Source: Prorocentrum cordatum (lineage: Eukaryota; Sar; Dinophyceae; Prorocentrales; Prorocentraceae). From it: 64,000 nucleotides of DNA. Under the pieces are notes generated by a model. The model made no database searches and was not told the DNA's origin. It worked only from the letters and a program-made list of their open reading frames with translations. The translations under genes were made by a program, and so were the position numbers. Of the stretch, positions 56,063 to 64,000 are shown one piece after another (position 1 is the stretch's first letter; each line of letters opens with the position of its first letter). Location of the stretch: the NCBI GenBank assembly GCA_963575745.1, contig CAUYUJ010021650.1, positions 50,001-114,000 of the forward strand, given 5' to 3'.

Positions 56063-58397
56063 AGGGGGCGCAACTGGGGGAACCGCGGGGCGGGGACTGG
56101 GGAACCGCCCGGGGCGGCCTACACTGCCCGGCCCCGTTAAGCAAACAAAGTAAGAACCTTCTAGGCAGCGCCTAGGTAGTGAAAAATCAAGGCATAGGAT
56201 TTCTTTCGTTGTTTTCGGTTTCTGGGTGGCTTTGCAAGGCCTCGGGAGCGTGAAGAACTTTTCAGGATGCCAAGCTGGTCCTAGGGAAGGGGTCTCGACC
56301 TCCTGCAAGCCACGTCGCTAAAAAGGCACGACGTCGAAGTTTTGGCTTCGTACTTCGAACGTCGCCATTTTTGGCCTCAGCGGGGCCCTCGCCGGGTCCC
56401 GGGACCGTGAAAGAGCGACTCTGGACGAAACGCTGGCCCTGGGGAAACAGGTCGGGACTTCTTGCGGCCCCGCATGGAAACAGAGACACTGCCCTGGACC
56501 TCTGGGCATAGCTCGCTCCAGAGGCCAGAAGGGGAAAACAGAGGCACAAGCACCCACACAACCGTCGACGCCCAGGGAGATACCGGAAAGCATGTGATGT
56601 GGAGGGGAAGAGGAGCAGCCAGGACATGTGGACACATGTAGGGACTCCTCAAACTCATACCTGTTAACGTATTCCCCTCCTGGGCCCCTCCAGCTTATGT
56701 TCCGAGGGCCTCGCACTCTCGGCGCGCCTCGCCCTCGGCAGAGAGGCCTCCGCGGACGGCCGGGGGGGGCGGGGGTCCGCCAGAGAAAGGGCGGCGGAGC
56801 TGTGGCCGAGACGCCCGCGCAGAGAAGGAGGACGAGGAGGTCCCTGGAGGAGCCCCGTCGCCTTCCCCGAGGGAGTCGGCGGAAGCAACTGGAAGTAGAA
56901 CGGCGGCGAGGCTTGGGTGGAAGTGAAAACGAGAAGGCCTTCTCCGGCCTTCTGAGAAGTTTCCTAAGCCTTCCCCGAAGACACAGGAACCTTCTCAGAA
57001 GGCCTCCATGGCATCTGAGAAGTCCCGCCGCCTTCTGACACGACCTACTCCTTCTCACTTCCCCCCTCGCTCGCCGCCGAATCATCGAGTGTTTGTTCCT
57101 TGTCCTTCCTCCTTTCCAGGGGGCGGGCGGAGGCCCAATAGACTTCCAACGCCTTCCTGCTTCATGTTTCTACCCACCTCTTCCGACCGACGGGTTAGAG
57201 TGAGGCGTCAGTCGGTTTTTGGCGCGAGTTGTCCAGAGTCGGTCGCAAATTCGCCATGGGGCAAACAGGTCCTGAGGGAAACGGGTCTTGCGGTTTTTCG
57301 ACGATTTCGGGCTCTCGGGGCACTCCACGGGTCCCAGAATTGGTAGAAAACGGCTCAGGATGAAAATCTCGTCCTGAGAGAAGGCACCAGGGTGCAGGAC
57401 CCGTTCCCTCAGGACCCGCTTCCCCCATGCTCCGAAAAAGGAGCAATGCCATAGACATACACATTCAGAGATCCGCGCGAATTTCGTAGGCCATGCGGCT
57501 TGCCCAGCATTTGCCCGCGTGGTTGCACGATTACGCATGCCTTGTGCGTGGTGGGCATTACTGCATGTTGCGATGGCCTTTGCCTGGAACGCTGGTTTGC
57601 GTCAGCGCTTCCAACCCGAACGGGCTCTGCTGCTTCTGCGTTTGTCTCATAAGCCCTGGACTTTTTTGGCGAGCACGTCCTCCGTGGTCACCTCGGCTCG
57701 AGGCCAGCGCTGCCCGAACTCCGCCTGGTCGGGGCCTGCCGAGCCTTGCTGAGCATGGCTGCAGACAGCAGCGGTGAGGCAGCGATGGAGCTCGTGGGCG
57801 AAAGACGTATCCGTATCCGCGGCCTCGCGGGCCGGGCCCCTGGGCCGCAGCCCCTCTGATGTGGGGTGTTTTTTCGCCAACGCCCCTCGCGGAAAGTATC
57901 CGTGCGACCGCGTATCCGCGGGCTTATGCCCCGGCCGCGAGGGCGTGGATATGGATGCGTTCGCCGCTCTCGCCGCTCGCGAGGAGCTGGGCGCTGTCCT
58001 CACGGGCGCGCCCGACCCACCCGCGCCGGGCGCGGTGCTGCCGCTGGAGCTCGCTGGCGAGCACGCCGCAACCAGCAGCGGCGCTGGGGGCACGCGGGGC
58101 GCGGCCGGCCAGGCCCCAGGGTGGCCCGCGGCAGGCGCGGCAGCGGTGGCCCTGGGCCTGCTCGCGCTCCAGGAGACAGTTTGTCCTTCAGAGTCCGGCA
58201 AGCTTGCTTGCATGAAGTGCGGAGGGATGCGGCGCGGTGCAGCGAGGCCCAAAAGGGAGTCTGGACTCCGCGCGAGTCGGGGCTCACTCGCGCGCCGTCT
58301 CGGCCCAGCGCTGCTCGACGTGGCGGCGGAGGGGGAGGGTGGGGCGGGAATGCCATGCGGGTAAGCCTGCCAGGATTTGGACAAAAGCGCGCTCCAG
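56063..58397. other. No gene confirmed; family C copy and palindrome cluster
   Basis: A cttctgagaag-type palindrome cluster lies at 56940-57020 and a family C copy at 57085-57190. An Ala-rich frame (57774-58364, 196 codons) has a hydrophobic stretch, AAGAAAVALGLLALQE, around 58131-58180. It could hold a 5' exon of the sushi-like gene, but no splice edge ties it in. Confidence 0.4.
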
Positions 58398-58586
58398 GGC
58401 CTGCTCGGGAGGTGGGCCTACGGCTGCACCGTCGCGGAGGGGGGCCAGGGCGCCCGGTGCGCGGAGGGTCCGCGCATCGAGGACGGCGGCAGCTGCACGG
58501 CCCGGTGCCCCTCGGGCCACGAGGCCTCGGCGGCCGCGCTGGCCTGCCGCGAGGGGCGGCTGACGCCACCCGCGTTCTCGTGCCTG
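58398..58586 (+). CDS. Sushi-like repeat protein, exon 1 of those visible
   Basis: Encodes one 6-Cys module: YGCTVAEGGQGARCAEG, IEDGGSCTARCPSGHEAS and LTPPAFSCL. Cys spacing follows the modules of the large exon at 60630-62652 (C, C-x-EG, GG-x-C, C-x-x-G, L-x-C, F-x-C). Sushi/CCP modules are extracellular binding domains; this match is by pattern. The 3' edge is fixed by alignment: exon end ctg, then a GA donor (gagctcgg). The 5' edge is less certain: AG|G options at 58398 and 58412. The true start codon and signal peptide lie upstream and were not identified. Neighbouring exons on the same strand continue the repeat. Confidence 0.65.
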
Positions 58587-59106
58587 GAGCTCGGCAGGGA
58601 AGCCCAGGCATGCGACGTCCTGGAGACATCGGGACGGCACTTGTTCGTAGCTTTTCGGCCCCCGGGGGCCCTCGCAGGGCTCCCGGACCGTCGCAAGAAC
58701 GACTCGGGATGGGAAGCCGGTCCCGGGGCAAGGGGTTCAGACTTCCGAGGGCCGCGCATGGACCAACAACAGGACGTCGCATGGTTGGGGGAAGAGTCTC
58801 AGTCACACGCCGCCGTTGGGAACCCGTGAGCGTGTGTTGTTCCTTTGTCTTTGCCCGACGGCCTCGTGTTCCTTCAACAGCAACGGGCTGAGGTGTTTCC
58901 CACGGTAGGTCCACTGGCGTGTCATTGGCACAGGCTCGCGTCGTGTCGACTGCGGCGACCCCAGCGCGGGCGTTTCAGGTTGAACGCCGCCCGTGGCCCA
59001 GAGGCTGATCGTTCAGGTTTGAGGTTTGAACGATCCCCGCGGTGTGCCAGGAAGCAACGCCGGGGTCGACACGACGCGAACCTGCAGTACTGCTGTTGCT
59101 CCCGAG
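58587..59106 (+). other. Intron 1 of the sushi-like gene (GA-AG|G)
   Basis: 520 bp. Begins gagctcgg and ends cccgag; the next exon starts gagctggcg. Joining gives C-L-E-L-A-C, which reproduces the C-x-E-x-x-C spacing between modules. The word ggagct occurs at both edges, so the exact breakpoint can slide and the ends look like a short target duplication. A family B element fills its last third. Confidence 0.65.
58931..59085 (+). mobile_element. Family B inverted-repeat element, copy 3, inside intron 1
   Basis: Ends caggctcgcgtcgtgtcgac and, in complement, gcaggttcgcgtcgtgtcga. It is shorter than copies 1 and 2 (about 155 bp). It stops 21 bases before the intron's 3' end. Confidence 0.75.
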
Positions 59107-59241
59107 GAGCTGGCGTGCGAGGCGCCCGTGGGCGTCGCGCACGCCGCAGAGGCGGCGTGCGCGGAGGGCGCTTCCGTCGGCAGCGGGGGCACCTGCACAC
59201 CGAGCTGCGCGCGCGGGTACGTGCCCGACGTGGCCGCGCTG
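59107..59241 (+). CDS. Sushi-like repeat protein, exon 2
   Basis: 45 codons: ELACEAPVGVAHAAEAAC, AEGASVGSGGTCTPSC and ARGYVPDVAAL. It holds Cys 1-4 of a module; the last two Cys of that module are encoded by exon 3. Both edges are fixed by the repeat alignment: acceptor cccgag|gag, donor gcgctg|gagctg (GA). Without splicing the frame runs into a stop 15 bases later, which supports the intron. Phase 0 at both ends. Confidence 0.7.
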
Positions 59242-59257
59242 GAGCTGAGCAGCAATT

Positions 59258-59545
59258 AAAGAGGAGGAGGAGGAGGAGGAGGAGGAGGAGGAGGAGCAGG
59301 AGGAGGAGGAGGGGGAGGAGGAAGAGAAGGTCTGACGCTTCGGGTGTGCGCGCCCAGTGGCCTGCCGAAGAAAGGAGGAGGAAGATGAGGAGGAGGAGGA
59401 GAGGAGGATGAGGAGGAGGAGGAGGAGCAGGTCGAGGAGGAGGAGGAGGAGGAGGAGGAGGAGGAGGAGGAAGAGGAGGACGAGGAGGAGGAGACGGGAG
59501 GAAGAGAAGAAGGAGGGAGGAGGAGGAGGTGGAGGAGGAGGGTAG
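59258..59545. repeat. GGA triplet tracts in intron 2
   Basis: Two (gga)n runs separated by a short unique segment at about 59328-59375. Confidence 0.9.
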
Positions 59546-59557
59546 CCTATCCCTACG

Positions 59558-59714
59558 GCAGGTTCGCGTCGTGTTGACCCCAGCGTTGGTTCTTGACACC
59601 GCGAAGATCGTTCTACCTCGAACGATCGGCCGTTCCGAAACGTCGGATCGTTGAACATCGACCGATCCTGGGCCACTGGCGGTGTTCAACGTTGAGCGTT
59701 TAGCTGATCCTTAC
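59558..59714 (-). mobile_element. Family B element, copy 4, inverted
   Basis: The left end gcaggttcgcgtcgtgttga is followed by an interior that matches the complement of copies 1 and 2 (ttggttcttgacaccgcg, then aacgtcggatcgttgaacat). Its right terminus is not separate from the start of copy 5. Confidence 0.65.
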
Positions 59715-59885
59715 GGGAGGTTCGCGTCGTGTCGACCGCCGGCGACCCCGCGTTGAACGTCGCCTGCGACCCAGAATAGGTCGATGTTGAACGATCTGAC
59801 GTTTCGGAGACGCCCGATCGGTCAAGGTTGAACGACCCCCGCGGTGTCAGGAACCAACGCCGGGGTCGACACGACACGAACCCGC
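59715..59885 (+). mobile_element. Family B element, copy 5
   Basis: Left end gggaggttcgcgtcgtgtcg; the right end is the complement with gacacgacacgaacccgc. The interior is in standard order, so copies 4 and 5 form an inverted pair. Confidence 0.7.
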
Positions 59886-60056
59886 GGTATTCCCACGGGT
59901 GTGGCCTGGGCCCCATTGGCCGATCTACCCCCTAGATGGGGATACAGGCTGCTCCTCCTGGGCTTCGAGGGGGGCTATCCCCCACTTGGGTGTGCGGCGG
60001 TGCGGCTGAGATACCATGGCCCGATGGGGATGGGGATCAGTTAGCACGATACGGAG

Positions 60057-60220
60057 GAGTGCAGCCGGGGGCGGCTCCACCCGCCATCGTTCCGGTGCCG
60101 CGAGGCGAGCTGCAGGGCCCCCGCCGGCGTCGAGAACGCAGGGAGCGTGCCGTGCCGGGAGGGGGCCGAGATCGGCTCTGGCGGTGCGTGTGCTGCTGTG
60201 TGCCAGGTGGGCTATCTTCG
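60057..60220 (+). CDS. Sushi-like repeat protein, exon 3
   Basis: Reads ECSRGRLHPPSFRCREASC, RAPAGVENAGSVPC, REGAEIGSGGACAAVC and QVGYL, ending with two bases of a split codon. It closes the module begun in exon 2 and opens the next. The sequence is very close to the consensus of the large exon (CSRG-x-L-x-PPSF-x-CRE-x-x-C). The donor is GC (cttcg|gcaaca). No single open frame of notable length marks this exon; it was found by reading the frame for the repeat pattern. Confidence 0.7.
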
Positions 60221-60629
60221 GCAACACGCAAGAGTGACCTTTCGCCGTATTGACTCTTGTCGGGGGCGGAAAAGAGGGGGGTGATGACTAGGGGGGGTGG
60301 GTGGATTTCATGGCGCGGGCCATGATTTTTCCCCAGATTTCATGGCGCCTCTTCTTATTTCATTACGTTCCTGGCCCCCCCGCTGGGCCGCGCACATGCC
60401 GCCGGTCATGATTTGCACCCCCCCCTCTTGGACACCCCCCTCTTGGCCGCTCCCGATTTTGGTGCGGGCAGACCGGCGTCCCCAGATGCCTGAATGCGAG
60501 GCGACAGCAGCTGCGTTCGCGCTGGGCTGTGGCCCCAACGCGCCCTCGCGAAGGTCTCGCACCACGGGTCCTTTGTGCCTGGGTCACTCCTGCGCGCAGC
60601 CGACATCTGCCCAGCAGCACGTCCCTGAG
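60221..60629 (+). other. Intron 3 of the sushi-like gene (GC-AG)
   Basis: Two acceptors keep the frame. ccctgag|gtgctc (60629) obeys AG|G and gives GYL-RCSLGEL. cagcag|cacgtc (60617) restores GYL-RTSLRC, closer to the module consensus, but breaks AG|G. A family E copy lies inside. Confidence 0.55.
60330..60465 (+). repeat. Family E dispersed repeat, copy 2
   Basis: Shares catggcgcctc, tgggccgcgcacatgccgcc and ctcttggacacccc with 13690-13830. Confidence 0.7.
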
Positions 60630-62652
60630 GTGCTCTCTGGGGGAGCTGAGGCCACCGTCGTTCGAGTGCGCCGAGCACAGCTGCTCGGCCCCCGAGGGCG
60701 TCGCGCACGCCGCGAGCCCGTCGTGCGAGCAGGGAGGGTCGATCAGGGCTGGCACCAATTGCACCGCAGCGTGCAAGGCAGGCTACGTGCCGAACGTCAC
60801 CAGCTTGACATGCAATCAGCAGGAGCTGCCGCCGTTCGAGTGCCGCGAAAAGGGCTGCACAGCCCCCACGGGCATCGAGAACGCGGAGGATGTGACGTGC
60901 CAGGAGGGAACCAATATTCTCGCTGGAGGCGCTTGCACGGCCGCTTGCCAAGCCGGATACGCGCCCACAGCGGCATCTTTGACGTGCAGTCACAGCGAGC
61001 TCAGGCCACCATCTTTCGAGTGCCACGAAAAGAGATGCCTGGCTCCCACAAGCATTGAGAACGCAATGGGCGAGTCGTGCCAGGAGGGGGCTGAGATCCA
61101 CTCGGGTGGGACTTGTACTGCTGAGTGTGAGGAGGGATATGCACCTTCCGTGGCGTCTTTGGAATGCCGTCTCGGAGTCTTTACACCGGCATCGTTTGAG
61201 TGCTACGAGAAGAGTTGCGTGGCCCCTAGCGAAATAGGGAATGCAGAGGCCGTGACCTGCGAGGAGGGAGCGACGATCGAAGCTGGAGGCACTTGTACTG
61301 CTGCCTGCCAGGCAGGATTTTTGCCAGATGAGGCTTCCTTGGCATGCAGTCGGGGTGAGCTGAGGCCGCCGTTGTTCGTATGCCGCGAGAAGACATGCGC
61401 AGCCCCCGCCAGCGTTGAGAACGCAGGGGTTTCGCCATGCTGGGAGAATGAGCCGCACATTCAGTCTGGTGGGATTTGTACTGCCGAGTGTCAAGAGGGA
61501 TATGAACCGACCGTGGAGTCCTTGTACTGCAGTCGCGGGGACTTTACACCAGCATCTTTCCAGTGCCGCGAGAAGAGTTGTGTTGCCCCTAGCGGCATTG
61601 AGAATGCAGAGGACGTGACCTGCGAGGAGGGAGAGTCGATCGAAGCTGGTGGCACTTGTACTGTAGCCTGTCTGTCAGGGTATGTGCCTAATTTGACGTC
61701 GCTGGCATGTAGTCGGGGTGTGCTGAGGCCGCCATCATTTGTATGTCGCGAAATCAATTGCAGAGCCCCGACGGGCATTGAGAATGCAGAGGATGTGGCG
61801 TGCCAGGAGGGAACCGATATTGGTGCTGGGGGCACTTGCACGGCCGCTTGCCGGGCAGGGTACGCACCCTCGAAGCCGTCTTTGACATGCAGTAGAAGTA
61901 AGCTCAGGCCACCATCTTTCGAGTGCTACGAAAAGAGATGCCTGGCTCCCACAAGCATTGAGAACGCAATGGGCGAGTCGTGCCAGGAGGGGGCTGAGAT
62001 CCACTCGGGTGGGACTTGTACTGCTGAGTGTGAGGAGGGATATACACCTTCTGTGGCGTCTTTGGAATGCCGTCTCGGAGTCTTTACACCGGCATCGTTT
62101 GAGTGCTACGAGCAGGGTTGCGTGGCCCCCAGAGACATCGAGAATGCAGAGGGCGTGACCTGCGAGGAGGGAGCGACGATCGAAGCTGCAGGAACTTGTA
62201 CTGCTGCCTGCCAGGCAGGATTTTTGCCAGATGAGGCTTCCTTGGCATGCAGTCGGGGTGAGCTGAGGCCGCCGATGTTCGTATGCCGCGAGAAGACATG
62301 CGCAGCCCCCGCCAGCGTTGAGAACGCAGAGGGCGTGCCGTGTCAGGAGGGGGCCGTGATTGACTCTGGAGGCAATTGTACTGCCTTGTGTCAGGAAGGG
62401 TATGCACCTGACGTGAAGTCCTTAGCGTGCAGTCGCGGAGAGCTGACACCCGCATCGTTCGAGTGCGTCGAGCAGGGGTGCATGGCCCCTGGTGACATCG
62501 AGGATGCAGCGGACGCGCCCTGCGAGGAGGGAGCGACGATCGAGGCTGCTGGCACGTGTACTGCTGCCTGTCGGGCAGGGTATGTGCCTGATGTGACGTC
62601 GCTGGCGTGCAACCACGGGTTGCTCAGGCCGCCGTCCTTTGAGTGCTTTGAG
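60630..62652 (+). CDS. Sushi-like repeat protein, large exon with 11 modules
   Basis: One uninterrupted 2.0-kb frame with eleven 60-residue modules. The consensus per module is C-x-AP-x-x-IENA, then C-x-EG, GG-x-CTA-x-C, GY-P, SL-x-C, L-x-PPSF-x-C. Six Cys per module suggests three disulfides; the pattern resembles sushi/CCP domains of secreted or surface adhesion and receptor proteins, though six Cys exceeds the usual four. Modules 2-6 and 7-11 correspond one to one: the start of module 3 (61021) and of module 8 (61924) are 903 bases apart, 301 codons, the extra codon coming from module 5 (CWENEPHIQSGG). So a five-module block was duplicated. The exon ends at a GC donor (tttgag|gcgccc, 62652); past it the frame loses the pattern, so the gene continues through further exons or beyond the window. 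The ligand is unknown. Confidence 0.85.
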
Positions 62653-63185
62653 GCGCCCCGCGCTCAGCACAACAAAACGGCGCTTGCAGGCCGATCTCTC
62701 TCTCTCTGGGAAGCTTGTGAGCCCTTCCGTGCAGGGGGGCGGCATCAGGGGCAACCTGGGAGGTGCATACCGGGCGGGGCCAGGGCGAGCGCAGATCCGT
62801 TCCGGAGCGTTTTCTGGAACGCTCTCGGAGCGTCCGGGGAGGCTCCGAGAAGGCCGCGGCGCCCGAGGCATCCTCCAGAGCAAGGCAGGAGGGCGTATAC
62901 ACCGATCCTGGGCCCAGGGTTATCCTGGCCAGGATCGGTGTTGGTGTATAGTTGGTGCCCTCCGATTACCGATGTGCTCCTCGTCCTGGCTTCGTCTTGG
63001 GATGGGCTCCGAGGCTCGAGCTTTCGAGGTCCGCTCTCTGGAGTTTTGTTTTGTGGCTCGTCCTGGTGCGCCTTCGTGGCCGCGGCCAGGTCCGCCTCGG
63101 AATCCTGGTCACAACGCACCCTGGGGGAGGTTCGGGGATCGATGTTTTTAAGCCCTGGCCAGGGACACCGTCAGCAGGAACAGGC
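62653..63185. other. Intron or 3' flank with a perfect 12-bp-stem hairpin
   Basis: 62900-62936 contains caccgatcctgg and, 13 bases later, ccaggatcggtg; flanking tatacac/gtgtata words extend the symmetry imperfectly. No further sushi-like module was found downstream. Confidence 0.55.
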
Positions 63186-63189
63186 CCAG

Positions 63190-63412
63190 GGGGGAACGCA
63201 TCGACCCCCCCGATGGCCCACTGATCGCCGGTGTCGAGCCATGTTGAGCCTGATAGCCCACCACGCTCAGGAGCGTGCGGCTCCGCTCCAGGGGAGCGAG
63301 AGGGGGATGCATGCCACAGAAGAGCACCCGGCATGATCACCATAAATTTACGTGGCGCTCCGCGCGCCAGGAAGGGGGTGTCCAGCTCCGATCCAAGCAA
63401 CCCGCGCGGAAC
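63190..63412. repeat. Family G copy and single family D arm
   Basis: 63190-63235 has gggggaacgcatcgaccccc and cccactgatcgccggtgtcg. 63350-63412 has gcgctccgcgcgcc and gatccaagcaacccgcgcgg. Confidence 0.5.
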
Positions 63413-64000
63413 TTGAAATTAGATGTTTCTGTTTCGTGGCCTCCTTCTAGCAGAGGGGTCTCGTGTGGAGCGGGAGGGGCTCGGCGAGTCAGCTGGGCCG
63501 CCCCCAGGTAGGTGCAGATGAGCGCGCTCCGCGCGGTCAAGGCAGCCTCGCGAGGGCGCGAAGACAGCCGTGCATCGCCGGGCGCGACGCGCGAAGTTTG
63601 GTGACCTGTGTCAGGCGAGGTGGCTGATTATCCGGATGTGCTGCCGCGCCTGTCCCCGCCGTTGTGCTGTGGTGGCGCAGGACAAGGCGTGCATGGCGGG
63701 ACCCCCTCCTGGGGCTCTGCCTTGGTGTGGTTCGGATGTCGATCCGACTCGATGTCGGTTTTGGCCGGCCCGATCCGACTCGATTCGGATGCTCCGACGA
63801 TCCGATGCTGCCCGATGTTTGCATGGCGCTCTTGTGCATGTTGGCGCAGCCGATCCGATTCGATTCCGACTCCGTGCCGATGCAACCTGGTCCGACGAAG
63901 AGGTTTCGATTCGATACGATTTCCCGTTCCAATGCTGACTGATCCTGCAAGAGCAGCCGCACTCTGCTCGTTGGGTCCTGTTTTGTTTTTAACCCCTGGC
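63413..64000. other. No gene recognised; family F copy 2
   Basis: 63725-63915 carries repeated gatccgactcgat words and cgattccgactccgtgccga, shared with 50440-50520. The rest is unassigned. Confidence 0.5.

Larger units (their letters stand above)
59242..60056 (+). other. Intron 2 of the sushi-like gene (GA-AG|G)
   Basis: 815 bp. Starts gagctgagc and ends acggag; exon 3 starts gagtgcagc. The join gives AALECSRG, the expected SLACSRG of other modules. It contains a GGA tract (about 59258-59545) and two family B elements. Confidence 0.65.

Noticed and set aside
56345-56385. Second spliced-leader-like stretch (gtcgccatttttggcctcag)
   Set aside because: Needs two single-base insertions to match the leader core and has no recognisable gene downstream.
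57774-58364. Ala-rich frame as the signal-peptide exon of the sushi-like gene
   Set aside because: The hydrophobic stretch lies well inside the frame and no splice edge connects it in phase; left as unassigned.

Overview
This window looks like nuclear DNA from a dinoflagellate. Four sequence observations point there. (1) A 22-base stretch at 11720-11741 matches the conserved dinoflagellate trans-spliced leader at 19 of 22 positions and lies upstream of an intronless gene. (2) Introns that can be placed from protein alignment use GA, GC or GT donors and AG|G acceptors, the known dinoflagellate pattern. (3) The DNA is GC-rich, gene-poor and crowded with triplet microsatellites, satellites and small inverted-repeat elements. 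(4) Most long open frames are translations of simple repeats. I cannot name the species. No rRNA, tRNA or CRISPR was recognised.

Layout. 1-8.4 kb: GGA and GAT tracts, a frame-broken gene resembling Golgi apparatus protein 1 Cys-rich repeats (2.4-3.2 kb), pieces of a dispersed composite repeat (family A), a GAC tract. 8.4-11.7 kb: one small helical-repeat exon, the fullest family A copy, about 0.9 kb of ACT repeats. 11.7-12.7 kb: relict spliced leader and an intact intronless Cys-rich gene, the cleanest complete gene here. 13-19 kb: dispersed repeats, a GATC-rich 13-bp array and a GC-palindromic array of about 64 bp. 19.8-21.3 kb: decayed tyrosine-recombinase gene. 22-33 kb: GAT tract, three families of inverted-repeat elements, a decayed non-LTR reverse transcriptase (29.5-30.6 kb), and a 343-bp tandem repeat. 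33-55 kb: tiny in-phase exons of an Ala-rich helical-repeat protein, most of them beside large microsatellites, interleaved with satellites of about 175 bp and 90 bp. 36.5-37.7 kb: an unidentified minus-strand ORF. 55.6-58 kb: AGCTAA array and unassigned DNA. 58.4-62.65 kb: a multi-exon gene for a sushi-like Cys-rich repeat protein. The rest is non-coding.

Two points stand out. The helical-repeat micro-exons form a coherent peptide when joined at dinoflagellate-type splice sites, which suggests a gene tens of kilobases long whose introns carry most of the simple-sequence DNA. The sushi-like gene shows three definable non-canonical introns, one with a direct repeat at its ends and inverted-repeat elements inside, the picture expected of introner-type intron gain. 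The two genes have no evident functional link. Coordinates of repeat families were read by eye and are approximate to about 10-20 bases unless an exact boundary is argued.
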